A stretch of DNA of 64,000 bases from an uncultured Thalassolituus sp. GTDB taxonomy: Bacteria > Pseudomonadota > Gammaproteobacteria > Pseudomonadales > Oceanobacteraceae. Of the stretch, positions 44,816 through 53,618 are shown piece after piece. Position numbers and translations under genes: made by a program. How positions within the stretch are numbered: the first letter of the stretch is position 1; each line of letters starts with the position of its first letter. Under the pieces are notes generated by a model that was given only the letters and a program-made list of their open reading frames with translations, did no database searches and was not told where the DNA came from. The DNA lies in the NCBI GenBank assembly GCA_913061435.1, contig CAJXUK010000006.1, positions 1-64,000 of the forward strand. The letters are read 5' to 3'.

Positions 44816-46522
44816 CTACGCCTGAGGCTTAGCCCGCTCAATAATCGCCTTACAGTTCACACCCACAGGCAGCGTTCCATAGTTAAGTGAAGAGTTCAAA
44901 CCAGCAGGCTTATGTATACGCGAAGCCACAAACCCCTCAGCCACATGCGCATCGCCATCTTTCAACAACACACTCGCTTGCAGCCCCAGCGCCAGCTTCT
45001 CAACCACAGTACGTGAACGATATTCCAATGTGGATAAGTCCACAAACTCATCTTTCAAACCGCTCAAGAACACATCAAAGCGTTTATCCAAACCTTGCGC
45101 ACTGGCCAGCTCGGTTAAATAAGCCTCCACCACCTTCGGTTCTTTATTCATCGCGCGTAATACATCCAAACACTGCACATTACCCGAGCCTTCCCAAATC
45201 GCGTTCACAGGGGCTTCGCGATAAAGTCGCGGCATGATGTTCTCTTCCACATAACCCACGCCCCCTAAGCACTCCATCGCTTCATACGCATGATTCGGTG
45301 CGCGTTTGCAGATCCAGTATTTACCAATCGCCGTCGCGACTCGGGCGAATAAGTTTTGCTGTTCATCGTGCATATTATCCAATGCATTACCGACGCGCAT
45401 CGAAATCGCCAAGGCCGCTTCCGATTCAATCGCCAAGTCAGCCAATACATTTTGCATCAAGACCTGCTCATGCAAGTTCTTACCAAACACACTGCGGCCG
45501 CTGGTATGGTGAATCGCCTGTGCGGTAGACGCGCGCATTAACGAACTAGAACCCACCATGCAATCGAAACGGGTCATCGAAACCATTTCAATAATCGCCG
45601 GAACACCACGACCTTCGTCGCCGACCATCTGTGCATAAGCCCCGCGGAATTCAACCTCAGAAGACGCGTTAGAAATATTGCCCAGCTTGTTTTTCAAACG
45701 CTGAATAAACATCTGATTCTTGCTGCCATCTGGACGCCAGCGCGGTAATAGAAAACACGACAAACCTTTTTCAGTTTGCGCCAAGACCAAAAACGCATCG
45801 CACATTGGCGCCGAACAAAACCACTTATGCCCAACCAATTCATACGCTTCACCCGAACCGGTTTTCGCTGCATCAATTGGCGTCGCCTTGGTGGTATTCG
45901 CCCGCACATCCGAGCCACCTTGTTTTTCGGTCATGGCCATACCAATGGTCACACCTTCTTTTTCGAACCAAGGAATATTACGTTCATCGTAATGGCGCGC
46001 AGTAATTTTAGGCAGCCAATCTTTCGCCAAACTCGGCGTGGTTTTAATTGCAGGCACAGCGGCAAAGGTCATTGTTAACGGACAACCCGAACCCGAGTCG
46101 GCCTGGTTGTGCATATACTCCATCGCGGCACGGGCAACGTGAGCGCCTTTCTTCTCGGGATGCTTTTCTTCCGTCTTGTTTGAAGCACTAGATTGAGTCG
46201 TCCAAGGCAAAGAATGCGCACCGGCCTCAATCGCCGTGCGCATTAACTGATGATACGCCGGATGAAACTTCGCCAAATCAATACGATTACCAAAACGATC
46301 ATGCGAATGAAATTCAGGCTTATATTGATTGGCTAAAAAACCCGCCTCTATTAATTCATGCCCCACATGATGACCATATTGGCTGACATCGGCTTTGGCA
46401 AAATCGCCATTAAAAGTCGTCATCCAATGCTTCAACGCCGCATCCGATTCATACGCATTATAATTTTCTAGCGGCGTAGGTTGGTTAAAAACCTCGTGGG
46501 TCTCGCCATTGAAATTTGTCAT
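44816..46522 (-). CDS. aidB: AidB-like acyl-CoA dehydrogenase
   Basis: The 568-residue flavoprotein aligns along its length with E. coli AidB, an acyl-CoA dehydrogenase-type protein induced by alkylating agents that binds DNA. Shared stretches include HEVFNQPTPLENYN, GMAMTEKQGGSDVRANTT, VGHKWFCSAPMCDAFLVLAQ, LKNKLGNISNASSEVEF and YREAPVNAIWEGSGNVQCLD. AidB-type proteins may protect against alkylation; the catalytic substrate is unclear. It follows tetR on the same strand (71 bases away) and is probably co-transcribed and repressed by it (inference). Confidence 0.87.
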   Translation of the reverse strand: MTNFNGETHEVFNQPTPLENYNAYESDAALKHWMTTFNGDFAKADVSQYGHHVGHELIEAGFLANQYKPEFHSHDRFGNRIDLAKFHPAYHQLMRTAIEAGAHSLPWTTQSSASNKTEEKHPEKKGAHVARAAMEYMHNQADSGSGCPLTMTFAAVPAIKTTPSLAKDWLPKITARHYDERNIPWFEKEGVTIGMAMTEKQGGSDVRANTTKATPIDAAKTGSGEAYELVGHKWFCSAPMCDAFLVLAQTEKGLSCFLLPRWRPDGSKNQMFIQRLKNKLGNISNASSEVEFRGAYAQMVGDEGRGVPAIIEMVSMTRFDCMVGSSSLMRASTAQAIHHTSGRSVFGKNLHEQVLMQNVLADLAIESEAALAISMRVGNALDNMHDEQQNLFARVATAIGKYWICKRAPNHAYEAMECLGGVGYVEENIMPRLYREAPVNAIWEGSGNVQCLDVLRAMNKEPKVVEAYLTELASAQGLDKRFDVFLSGLKDEFVDLSTLEYRSRTVVEKLALGLQASVLLKDGDAHVAEGFVASRIHKPAGLNSSLNYGTLPVGVNCKAIIERAKPQA

Positions 46523-46531
46523 GTAAATTCC

Positions 46532-46580
46532 TATTTTTTATTTTTTATTTTTTATTTTTATTTTTATTTTAATTTTAAAT
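46532..46580. repeat. AT-rich tandem repeat between tetR and aidB
   Basis: About seven copies of TATTTTTT-like units, shortening toward the tetR stop, fill most of the 71-base gap. The aidB ribosome-binding site (AGGAA before the ATG) lies just outside it. Slippage could vary the spacing. Confidence 0.85.
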
Positions 46581-46593
46581 TAAAAAGTTAAAG

Positions 46594-47256
46594 CTAAGCG
46601 TTAAAACCAACCGCCCGTAATACCAAGGCCGTTAAACTGTGAATAAGATCATCGTGATCATTTTTTTGCGTAATTTTTAAAGAAGCATCTTTAAGCAAAG
46701 GACTTAATGGCCCAACCAAAGACTCCGCCAACATGCCCACCAAAGCCGCCGCGGTAATCTGACAATTCTGCGCAACAAACTCACCGCGCTGAATGCCCAG
46801 CGCAATCACATCCTCAAAAATTTCAGCGTAAGCAAAACGATAACGCAAACGCTCTTGCTCAACCCTAGGGTCCACAGGCTCGGCGATCAGGGCATACGCC
46901 AAGGTTCTACCCAATAGCGCACGTTGAGCAAAGGTCTCGACCGCCGCGGTTAACTTATCCGCCGCCGTCTTTTCACTTTCTTGTCCTTGAGAATCAACAT
47001 CCTGTTCATTACACGCCTGCGCAACCGCCGCCACTTCACTCTCGGTGGCATAACGAAATACCTCAGCCACCAACTCCGACTTATTAGGGAAGTGACGATA
47101 AATTGTGCCCGACGCCACCCCAGACTCCTTCGCCACCGCACTCGCAGATGCCGCCGCAAATCCACCTTGCTGCACCAAACGGCGCGCCGCCTTTAGCAAA
47201 CGTAAGCGGGTATCGGCCTTTTTAGCCAAGGTATGTTCGGTTTCGCGATAAGCCAA
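46594..47256 (-). CDS. TetR family transcriptional regulator
   Basis: A 220-residue TetR-type repressor: the N-terminal helix-turn-helix is ASASAVAKESGVASGTIYRH with FPNKSELVAEVF, and the C-terminal part is a helical ligand-binding domain. The start is ambiguous: an ATG at 47307 opens the frame, but a TTG at 47256 has AGGAG seven bases before it and gives a standard TetR length, so TTG is preferred. It is divergent from the antitoxin gene and heads the tetR-aidB pair. Fragments of a very similar gene occur at 40414, 44035 and 48007. Confidence 0.88.
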   Translation of the reverse strand: MAYRETEHTLAKKADTRLRLLKAARRLVQQGGFAAASASAVAKESGVASGTIYRHFPNKSELVAEVFRYATESEVAAVAQACNEQDVDSQGQESEKTAADKLTAAVETFAQRALLGRTLAYALIAEPVDPRVEQERLRYRFAYAEIFEDVIALGIQRGEFVAQNCQITAAALVGMLAESLVGPLSPLLKDASLKITQKNDHDDLIHSLTALVLRAVGFNA

Positions 47257-47310
47257 AGCAAAGCTCCTATTGATTAGTTGGTGCTTAAGATGTGAATACC
47301 AGTTCATTTG

Positions 47311-47403
47311 TTAATAAGTGAACCATGATTCAGTTGTTTGAGCAAGTGAGCAAGAGATGGGTAAGCAATGACTGGTTGGCAGTCATTGAATGGTTCATTA
47401 TTA
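47311..47403. promoter_or_regulatory. Inverted repeat in the tetR-antitoxin intergenic region
   Basis: TTAATAAGTGAACCATGATT (47311-47330, plus CA) and TGAATGGTTCATTATTA (47387-47403) are inverted copies sharing TGAACCAT with TTCA after it. They sit between the divergent tetR and antitoxin genes. The same pair, slightly diverged, occurs at 44131-44152 and 44181-44200. They may be operators or ends of a small insertion. The evidence favours an operator because both divergent starts lie close. Confidence 0.6.
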
Positions 47404-47492
47404 GTTGTTCTTCAATTCATAGTAGCATTATAACGTTGTAGTGATATGATGCTGTAATGTTGTTGGATTTTAGTACATTAAGGAGTAGCATA

Positions 47493-47726
47493 ATGAGCAA
47501 TTTATCAAAGCGTTCTACCGTTTATTTTGAACCCAGTATTCATCAAGCATTGAAAATGAGAGCAGCATCTTCTCAACTTTCAGTTTCTGAGCTTATTGAT
47601 GAAGCTGTTCGTTTATTAATGCGTGAAGATCAAGAAGACTTAGCAGCGGTTTCAAAAAGAGTAGCTGAGCCTGAAATATCGTATGAAGACTTATTAAATG
47701 ACCTGAAGTCCCATGGGAAAATATAA
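47493..47726 (+). CDS. Ribbon-helix-helix antitoxin, copy 2
   Basis: The 77-residue protein has the RHH fold (RSTVYFEPSIHQALKMRAAS, QLSVSELIDEAVRLLM) and an acidic tail that should bind the toxin. AAGGAG is placed 7 bases before the ATG at 47493; the frame extends upstream but without similarity to copy 1. Its last 14 bases overlap the toxin start, a common arrangement in relBE-type pairs. The antitoxin and toxin probably form an autorepressing complex. Confidence 0.88.
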   Translation: MSNLSKRSTVYFEPSIHQALKMRAASSQLSVSELIDEAVRLLMREDQEDLAAVSKRVAEPEISYEDLLNDLKSHGKI

Positions 47727-47976
47727 AATAACCTTCAAAAAATCAGTTGCCAAAGATCTTCGTACTATCCCAAATCAAGATGTAAAAAAAATCTTGAACA
47801 AGATCGAAGCTATTTCTGAAAACCCTAGAGCAGAGGGCTGTATAAAACTTTCTGGTCAAGAAAATTATAGAGTTAGACAAGGTCTTTACAGAATTGTTTA
47901 TGAAATAAGAGATGAGGTTTTGGTTGTGAATGTAATCAAAGTCGCGCATAGATCAAATGTCTATAGTAAAAATTAA
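47713..47976 (+). CDS. RelE/ParE-family toxin
   Basis: The 87-residue protein has the RelE/ParE fold: MGKYKITFKKSVAKDLRTIP, an IEAISENPRAEGCIKLSG segment, and YRVRQGLYRIVYEIRDEVLV with VIKVAHRSNVY at the end. Such toxins cleave mRNA at the ribosome or poison gyrase; which one cannot be told from the sequence. It is intact, unlike the copy at 44511-44771. The overlap with the antitoxin suggests coupled translation. Confidence 0.9.
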   Translation: MGKYKITFKKSVAKDLRTIPNQDVKKILNKIEAISENPRAEGCIKLSGQENYRVRQGLYRIVYEIRDEVLVVNVIKVAHRSNVYSKN

Positions 47977-48006
47977 TAATGCTCAGAATAGTGTCTAGGA
48001 TAGTGG

Positions 48007-48045
48007 TAAAGCAAAATGCAAACGCTCTTGCTCAACCCTAGGATC
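48007..48045 (-). pseudogene. Remnant of a tetR-type gene (fragment C)
   Basis: GCAAACGCTCTTGCTCAACC plus CTAGG at 48018-48042 is 25 bases identical to 46845-46869 inside tetR, with weaker similarity just before it (48007-48017). It follows the duplicated block copy 2 and precedes the REP-like element. It is the third trace of a tetR gene in the area and supports repeated rearrangement of the unit. Confidence 0.7.
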
Positions 48046-48064
48046 AATAACGATCAAGGCGATC

Positions 48065-48332
48065 GATCAAGGGGTCCGATCAAGGGGTCACGATCAAGGG
48101 GTCAGAGTATTTGATTCTAGAAGCTTTTTCTGACTGTGCCGACTGTAGTGCTTACCCTATGATTCTGTTGATCTTTTAGGTGTTCTTTTAGCTTTCTAAA
48201 AAATCACCCGAACTTCCCTGGGATTATTTAAATCAAGTACTCTAAATCAAGTACTCTGACCCCTTGATTGCCTTGATTGCCTGGGATTATTTAAATCAAG
48301 TACTCTGACCCCTTGATTGGACCCCTTGATTG
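48065..48332. mobile_element. REP/MITE-like element with GATCAAGGGGTC repeats
   Basis: The left end has three direct copies of GATCAAGGGGTC (48065, 48078, 48092), the last continuing AGAGTAT. The right end carries the complement: TACTCTGACCCCTTGAT at 48252 and 48301, then GACCCCTTGATT at 48320-48331, with three copies of AAATCAAGTACTCT nearby. The two ends could fold into a large hairpin. The GGGGTCAGAGTA motif is one seen in repeats near REP-associated transposases in gammaproteobacteria. No transposase gene is present, so the element is non-autonomous or a remnant. The region contains no ORF of note. Confidence 0.65.
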
Positions 48333-48430
48333 AACCTCATGTTTTGCCTATTTACATAACTTGCCAAGACTATTGCGGCGAAAACCTCGATAATCTGCGT
48401 AATAAAGTTTAAATCGTTGGAAGCTATGTA

Positions 48431-50617
48431 ATGGAAATCAAAGTTAATTTTCTCGACAACCTCAGGTTAGAAGCTAAGTTTGATGACTATACCGTCATCG
48501 CTGATCAGCCTATCCGTTATAAAGGGGATGGTTCTGCGCCAAGTCCTTTTGATTACTTCTTAGCGTCGTCTGCGATGTGTGCGGCTTATTTTATTAAAGT
48601 GTATTGTGTGGCGCGCGACCTTTCGACCGACGGCATTCGACTTTCACAAAATAATATCGTTGATCCTGAAGATCGTTATAACCAGATTTTTCAAATTCAG
48701 GTCGAGTTGCCCGATCATATTTCTGATAAGCACCGTGCGGGGATTTTACGTTCGATAGACCGTTGTACGGTTAAAAAAGTGGTGCAAACGGGGCCAGAAT
48801 TTAAAATTGAAACGGTGGAAAGCCTCGACGAAGATGCCCAAGCGATGTTGATGGGGCAGGTAAGTGACGCGGCTGAAACTTTTATTCTGGGCAAAGATTT
48901 ACCCCTGGAGCAAACCATTGCCAATATGACCAATCTATTGGCCGATTTAGGCATGAAGATAGAGATTTCTTCTTGGCGCAATATCGTGCCCAATGTGTGG
49001 TCGTTGCATATTCGTGATGCGGCGTCGCCGATGTGTTTTACCAACGGTAAAGGGGCAACAAAAGAAAGCGCACTTTGTTCGGCCTTGGGTGAGTTTATTG
49101 AGCGCCTGAACTGTAATTTCTTTTATAACGACCAGTTCTTTGGCGAAGCGATTGCCACAAGTGAATTTGTGCATTATCCCAATGAAAAATGGTTTGCGTT
49201 AACCGAAGATGATGCGCTGCCAGAAGGCATTTTGGATGATTATACCCGCGAGATTTACGATCCTGAAGGTGAGCTTCGTGGTTCACATTTAATTGATACT
49301 AACTCAGGGAATACTGAACGCGGTATTTGTTCGATTCCTTATGTGCGTCAGTCGGATGGTGAGACGGTTTATTTTCCGTCGAACTTAATCGAAAACTTAT
49401 TCCTTAGTAATGGCATGAGTGCGGGCAATAATGTTAACGAAGCAAAGGTTCAGTGCTTGTCGGAAATTTTAGAGCGTGCGGTTAAGCGTCAGATTATTGA
49501 AGAAGAAATGACCTTGCCGAATGTTCCACAAGACGTGCTGAATAAATACCCAAGCATCGTTGAAGGTATTAATGCATTAGAAGCGCAAGGTTTTCCGATT
49601 GTCGTTAAAGATGCGTCATTAGGTGGCCAGTTCCCAGTGATGTGCGTCACCTTAATGAACCCAAAAACGGGCGGTGTGTTTGCCTCGTTTGGTGCGCACC
49701 CAAGTTTTGAGGCGGCACTAGAGCGTAGCTTAACGGAGTTATTACAAGGGCGCAGTTTTGAAGGTTTAAACGACATTCAAAAACCTACCTTTAATAGCAT
49801 GGCGATATCGGAACCTGAAAATGGTGTTGAACATTTTATTGATTCATCGGGTGTTATTTCTTGGCGCTTCTTTAGTGATAAGAACGATTATGAATTTTGT
49901 GAATGGGACTTCTCTGGCACTAATGAAGAAGAATCTAAATCTTTGATGGGTATCTTTAAGGCCCTAGGTAAAGAGGTTTATGTCACGGAGTTTACTGACC
50001 TTGGTTTTGCGTGTCGTATTCTTGTGCCTGACTATTCTGAAGTGTATCCGGCTGACGATCTTGTTTGGGATAATACCAACAAGGCGCTGGCGTATCGTGA
50101 AGATATTTTGAACATTCACTCGTTGAGTGATGGTGCGTTAGAAAGTTTAGTCGAGCGCTTGGAAGAGAGCCAGATTGATAACTACACCGATATTCCAACG
50201 CTTATTGGTATTGTATTTGATGAGAATACGGTTTGGGGTCAGCTCACGGTTGTTGAATTGAAGATTCTTATTTATCTGGCGCTAGGGGCACTGGATGAAG
50301 CGGTTGAGTTAGTCGAAATGTATTTGCAGTATAACGATAATACCGTCGAGCGAGGTTTGTTTTATCAAGCAATGCACGCGGCACTTGAAGTGACGCTGGA
50401 TGATGAATTAGAACTCGACGATTATCTGTTTAGTTTTACAAGAATGTTCGGTAAAGAAGTCATGGCGAATGTGGTTGGCTCGATCACCGGTGATGTAAAA
50501 TTCTTTGGTTTGACGCCCACAAATATGAATCTGGAAGGTTTAGATAAGCATTTGCGCTTGCTTGAAAGCTATAAAAAACTGCGTCAGTTGCGAGCCGAGA
50601 AAGCAGGCATTTGTTAG
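48431..50617 (+). CDS. OsmC-like / YcaO domain fusion protein
   Basis: The 728-residue protein joins two domains. Residues 1-140 are OsmC-like, a fold of thiol-dependent peroxidases, with Cys50 (AMCAAYF) and Cys112 (DRCTVKKV) as candidate active cysteines. Residues about 170-728 are YcaO-like, with SALGEFIER (217-225), AKVQCLSEILERAVKR (338-352) and further E-rich motifs that coordinate ATP/Mg in YcaO enzymes, plus a C-terminal E. coli YcaO-type extension. YcaO proteins phosphorylate peptide amides, as in thiazole and thioamide synthesis; the E. coli homologue's role is unsettled. No precursor peptide was seen nearby. SelO follows 133 bases downstream. Confidence 0.88.
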   Translation: MEIKVNFLDNLRLEAKFDDYTVIADQPIRYKGDGSAPSPFDYFLASSAMCAAYFIKVYCVARDLSTDGIRLSQNNIVDPEDRYNQIFQIQVELPDHISDKHRAGILRSIDRCTVKKVVQTGPEFKIETVESLDEDAQAMLMGQVSDAAETFILGKDLPLEQTIANMTNLLADLGMKIEISSWRNIVPNVWSLHIRDAASPMCFTNGKGATKESALCSALGEFIERLNCNFFYNDQFFGEAIATSEFVHYPNEKWFALTEDDALPEGILDDYTREIYDPEGELRGSHLIDTNSGNTERGICSIPYVRQSDGETVYFPSNLIENLFLSNGMSAGNNVNEAKVQCLSEILERAVKRQIIEEEMTLPNVPQDVLNKYPSIVEGINALEAQGFPIVVKDASLGGQFPVMCVTLMNPKTGGVFASFGAHPSFEAALERSLTELLQGRSFEGLNDIQKPTFNSMAISEPENGVEHFIDSSGVISWRFFSDKNDYEFCEWDFSGTNEEESKSLMGIFKALGKEVYVTEFTDLGFACRILVPDYSEVYPADDLVWDNTNKALAYREDILNIHSLSDGALESLVERLEESQIDNYTDIPTLIGIVFDENTVWGQLTVVELKILIYLALGALDEAVELVEMYLQYNDNTVERGLFYQAMHAALEVTLDDELELDDYLFSFTRMFGKEVMANVVGSITGDVKFFGLTPTNMNLEGLDKHLRLLESYKKLRQLRAEKAGIC

Positions 50618-50749
50618 GCGTTTTACAGGTTTAAATCCTCGTTATGAAATTAGTGTTAAATGCTGAACACATAACGGGGAGTTTTACGTATAACTAATAA
50701 TACGATTTTTATTATCTCAACGAATTCTCTTTTCTTAAAGACTGCCGCT

Positions 50750-52468
50750 ATGACTACACCAACTATTTTCACACTCGACGATCTTGCTCAGTTAGCGAAC
50801 TACTCTTTGATGGATACGCTTAATTGTGATCCTCACGCGACCAAGGATGGTATTGATCATCGTTCGCGCCAAGTGTTTTCGGGCCATTATGTGCCGGTTA
50901 AGCCCACGCCCATCGCAGACCCTGAATACATAGCGCACAGCCATTCGTTTTTCTCTGAGTTGGGTTTTGCCAACAGTTTGGCTGAGTCACCTGACTTTAT
51001 GCGATTGTTTTCTGGGGATATTACTCAGGTTCCTGAGCCGATGCGTAAAGTGGGCTGGGCAACGGGTTATGCGCTGTCTATTTACGGCACGGAATACATT
51101 CAGCAGTGTCCGTTCCAAACGGGCAACGGTTATGGCGACGGTCGTGCGATGTCGGTGCTTGAGGCGGTGATTAATGGTCAGCGCTGGGAAATGCAGTTAA
51201 AGGGTGGTGGTCCTACGCCTTATTGCCGTGGTGCGGACGGGCGTGCGGTTTTACGTTCGAGTATTCGTGAGTTTTTGGCTCAAGAGCACATGCACGCACT
51301 TGGCGTGCCTACTTCGCGGTCGTTGAGTTTGTACGTTTCAAAGTCAGAAACCGTTCAGCGCCCTTGGTATTCGGAAGGTTCGCGTACCGAGAATCCCGAT
51401 AGAATGGTTTCTGAAGCGGTCGCTATTTCAACACGGGTTGCGCCGTCGTTTTTACGCGTGGGTCAGATTGAATTGTTTGCCCGCCGTACTCGTCATAACG
51501 ATGATCCAGCAGTGATCGCAGAACTTGAGAAAATTGTGCTGCACTTGATTGATCGTGAATACGCCGATGTGATCGATCAAAAGCTTGGCCTTGCGGAAAA
51601 AGTAGTGCTATTGGCGCGTGAATTTAGAGGACGCCTAGTATCGTTGATCGCCAATTGGATTCGCGTGGGTTTTTGCCAAGGTAATTTTAATAGCGACAAT
51701 TGCGCGGCTGGTGGCTTTACTTTGGATTATGGCCCGTTTGGTTTTTGCGATGTGTTTAATCCGTATTACCAGCCTTGGACAGGTGGTGGTCGTCACTTCT
51801 CGTTTTTGAACCAGCCCAATGCGGCAGAAAGTAACTTCGGTATGTTTTGCTCGGCACTGCGACCGTTACTTTTGTCGTATAAAGAGTCTTTGCAAGAACT
51901 GGATAATGTTGAAGAACAATTTCAGAATGTTATGCGCGTAGAGATGAAAAAAATGTGGGCAGCTAAGCTGGGTTTAGAATTAGAACAATTCGATTATGAG
52001 CTATTCAGTGAACTGCAAAAACTGATGATGCAAACTCCTGTCGATTATACGATTTTTTTCCGAGAACTTTCGGCGATCCCTGATGACATTGAACCATTGA
52101 AGAAAAGTTTTTATAACAGTTTAAATACGAATGCCAAAACCAATAATAAAGATTTGGATAAGGACTGGGATGAGTGGTTAGTTAAGTGGAAGTCGCTTTT
52201 ATTGAATAGTGATTCGCCTCGATCGAAAGAAGAGATTTCTGCGCAAATGAAGCGGGTTAATCCCAAATATATTCTGCGCGAGTGGTTTGTTAAACCGGCT
52301 TATCAGCAAGCACAGGCGGGGGATTATTCTTTAATTAAAGAACTGCAAAACGTGATGACAAATCCTTATGCCGAGCAGTCGCAGGAAGTTGAAGACAAAT
52401 ACTATCGTTTAAAACCGTCTGAGTTTTTTGCGATAGGAGGGGTGTCGCACTTGAGCTGCTCGTCATAG
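50750..52468 (+). CDS. selO: Protein adenylyltransferase SelO (YdiU family)
   Basis: SelO is a pseudokinase-like enzyme that transfers AMP from ATP to Ser, Thr or Tyr of proteins and is linked to redox stress. The 572 residues contain [20 protein letters not shown] (Lys151 in QLKG), then RSSIREFL, and the metal/catalytic residues Asp316, Asn317 and Asp326 in GNFNSDN and DYGPFGF. The protein ends GVSHLSCSS: Cys570 is the third residue from the end, where animal SelO has selenocysteine. It is longer than the E. coli protein (478) with an N-terminal addition and an insertion after residue 390. Confidence 0.92.
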   Translation: MTTPTIFTLDDLAQLANYSLMDTLNCDPHATKDGIDHRSRQVFSGHYVPVKPTPIADPEYIAHSHSFFSELGFANSLAESPDFMRLFSGDITQVPEPMRKVGWATGYALSIYGTEYIQQCPFQTGNGYGDGRAMSVLEAVINGQRWEMQLKGGGPTPYCRGADGRAVLRSSIREFLAQEHMHALGVPTSRSLSLYVSKSETVQRPWYSEGSRTENPDRMVSEAVAISTRVAPSFLRVGQIELFARRTRHNDDPAVIAELEKIVLHLIDREYADVIDQKLGLAEKVVLLAREFRGRLVSLIANWIRVGFCQGNFNSDNCAAGGFTLDYGPFGFCDVFNPYYQPWTGGGRHFSFLNQPNAAESNFGMFCSALRPLLLSYKESLQELDNVEEQFQNVMRVEMKKMWAAKLGLELEQFDYELFSELQKLMMQTPVDYTIFFRELSAIPDDIEPLKKSFYNSLNTNAKTNNKDLDKDWDEWLVKWKSLLLNSDSPRSKEEISAQMKRVNPKYILREWFVKPAYQQAQAGDYSLIKELQNVMTNPYAEQSQEVEDKYYRLKPSEFFAIGGVSHLSCSS

Positions 52469-52610
52469 CGGCTAGTGTGACTGATAGATGAAAGTAAGAG
52501 TTAACTGAGATTTAAGATGCACCTAAGTCCATGTTGACATTCATGCAGGCATAAACCACTATTTTATTGATTTTAATATTAATAAATTTAAGTGTTTGCT
52601 AGGTTGTTGT

Positions 52611-53396
52611 ATGAATATAGATAAGTATTTTGATGTTCAAGGTTCGGGTTCTCCAATCGTTTTTATTCACGGTTCTTATGCTACTTCGTCGACATGGAAA
52701 AAGATGATCCAGCAGTTATCAACAGATCACCTTTGTATTTCTATTAAACTGCCTGGACATGGTGGCGCGCCAGAAGCGAATGATTTTGCTGCGCCAACGG
52801 TTGAGACTGAATTAAATATTGTGCAGCAGGTGGTGGAGTCATTAACTGACCAGGCTATTCATCTAGTTGGTCATTCTTTTGGTGGTGTGGTGGCTTTAGC
52901 GCAGGCGCTTAAAGGTAATTTGGATTTAAGCCAAGTCACTTTGTTTGAGCCGGTTTCTACTTGGGTTTTAGATCGGGTAGGTGATGAAGAAATGATTAGC
53001 CGTGTACAGATTTTTTTAGATCAATACATGCAGGACATTGCGAATAAAAAACCGCATGTTCATGGGCAGGTGATTGATTTTTGGGGAGAAGCTGGGGCGT
53101 TTGCTTCATTACCCGGCTTTATACAAGAAGGAATGGCGCCGTTATTAGACAATAATATTCGTCACTGGCATCTTTGCGCTAATATCGACAGAGATTTAAG
53201 CGATTTGCAAAACTGTGGTGTGCCAGCACGTTTGGTTTATGGTGATCAGTCTAGTCCAGTTGTACGCGCTATTTGTGAGCATTTAGTTACTCATATTCCA
53301 AACAGTAAACAATACAAAATAGAAGGCGCGAGTCACTTTTTAGTGACCAGCCATGCTGAGCAATGCTTGAATGCTTTGCAGGATCCAATAACCTGA
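52611..53396 (+). CDS. Alpha/beta hydrolase
   Basis: This 261-residue alpha/beta hydrolase has the HGS oxyanion segment (residues 20-22), the nucleophile Ser89 in GHSFGG, an Asp in VYGDQSSPV and the catalytic His in GASHFLVTSH near the C-terminus. The ATG at 52611 is preferred over a TTG at 52596. The substrate cannot be predicted. It stands alone between selO and metY; the 142-base gap before it holds no other gene. Confidence 0.85.
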   Translation: MNIDKYFDVQGSGSPIVFIHGSYATSSTWKKMIQQLSTDHLCISIKLPGHGGAPEANDFAAPTVETELNIVQQVVESLTDQAIHLVGHSFGGVVALAQALKGNLDLSQVTLFEPVSTWVLDRVGDEEMISRVQIFLDQYMQDIANKKPHVHGQVIDFWGEAGAFASLPGFIQEGMAPLLDNNIRHWHLCANIDRDLSDLQNCGVPARLVYGDQSSPVVRAICEHLVTHIPNSKQYKIEGASHFLVTSHAEQCLNALQDPIT

Positions 53397-53618
53397 CCCA
53401 AAAAGTTAATAATAAGTCAGTGTTGTTGTTTTACTTCAAAATTAGAGAGTACTTACGGCGCTTTAACGCGCTAATCGAGCGCAGGTAATTGTTTGTCAAT
53501 TGTGATTATCTCCGATGACAGTTTGCTGGCTAGTTGGTAGTATCGAGCGACTGTATTAAATTAGAATCTTGATAAATTTTACTCATCGATTAACTCAATA
53601 GAATAAAGGTGCTCTGTT

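Noticed and set aside
44887-46078. Long open frames on the strand opposite aidB
   Set aside because: They are rich in Arg, His and Pro, have no family similarity and mirror the codon use of aidB.
48065-48332. CRISPR-like array of GATCAAGGGGTC
   Set aside because: The copies are too short, unevenly spaced, and inverted between the ends; no cas genes are present.
48431-50617. RiPP biosynthetic cluster around the YcaO domain
   Set aside because: No precursor-like small gene, dehydrogenase or exporter of RiPP type adjoins; the fusion resembles the E. coli YcaO group instead.
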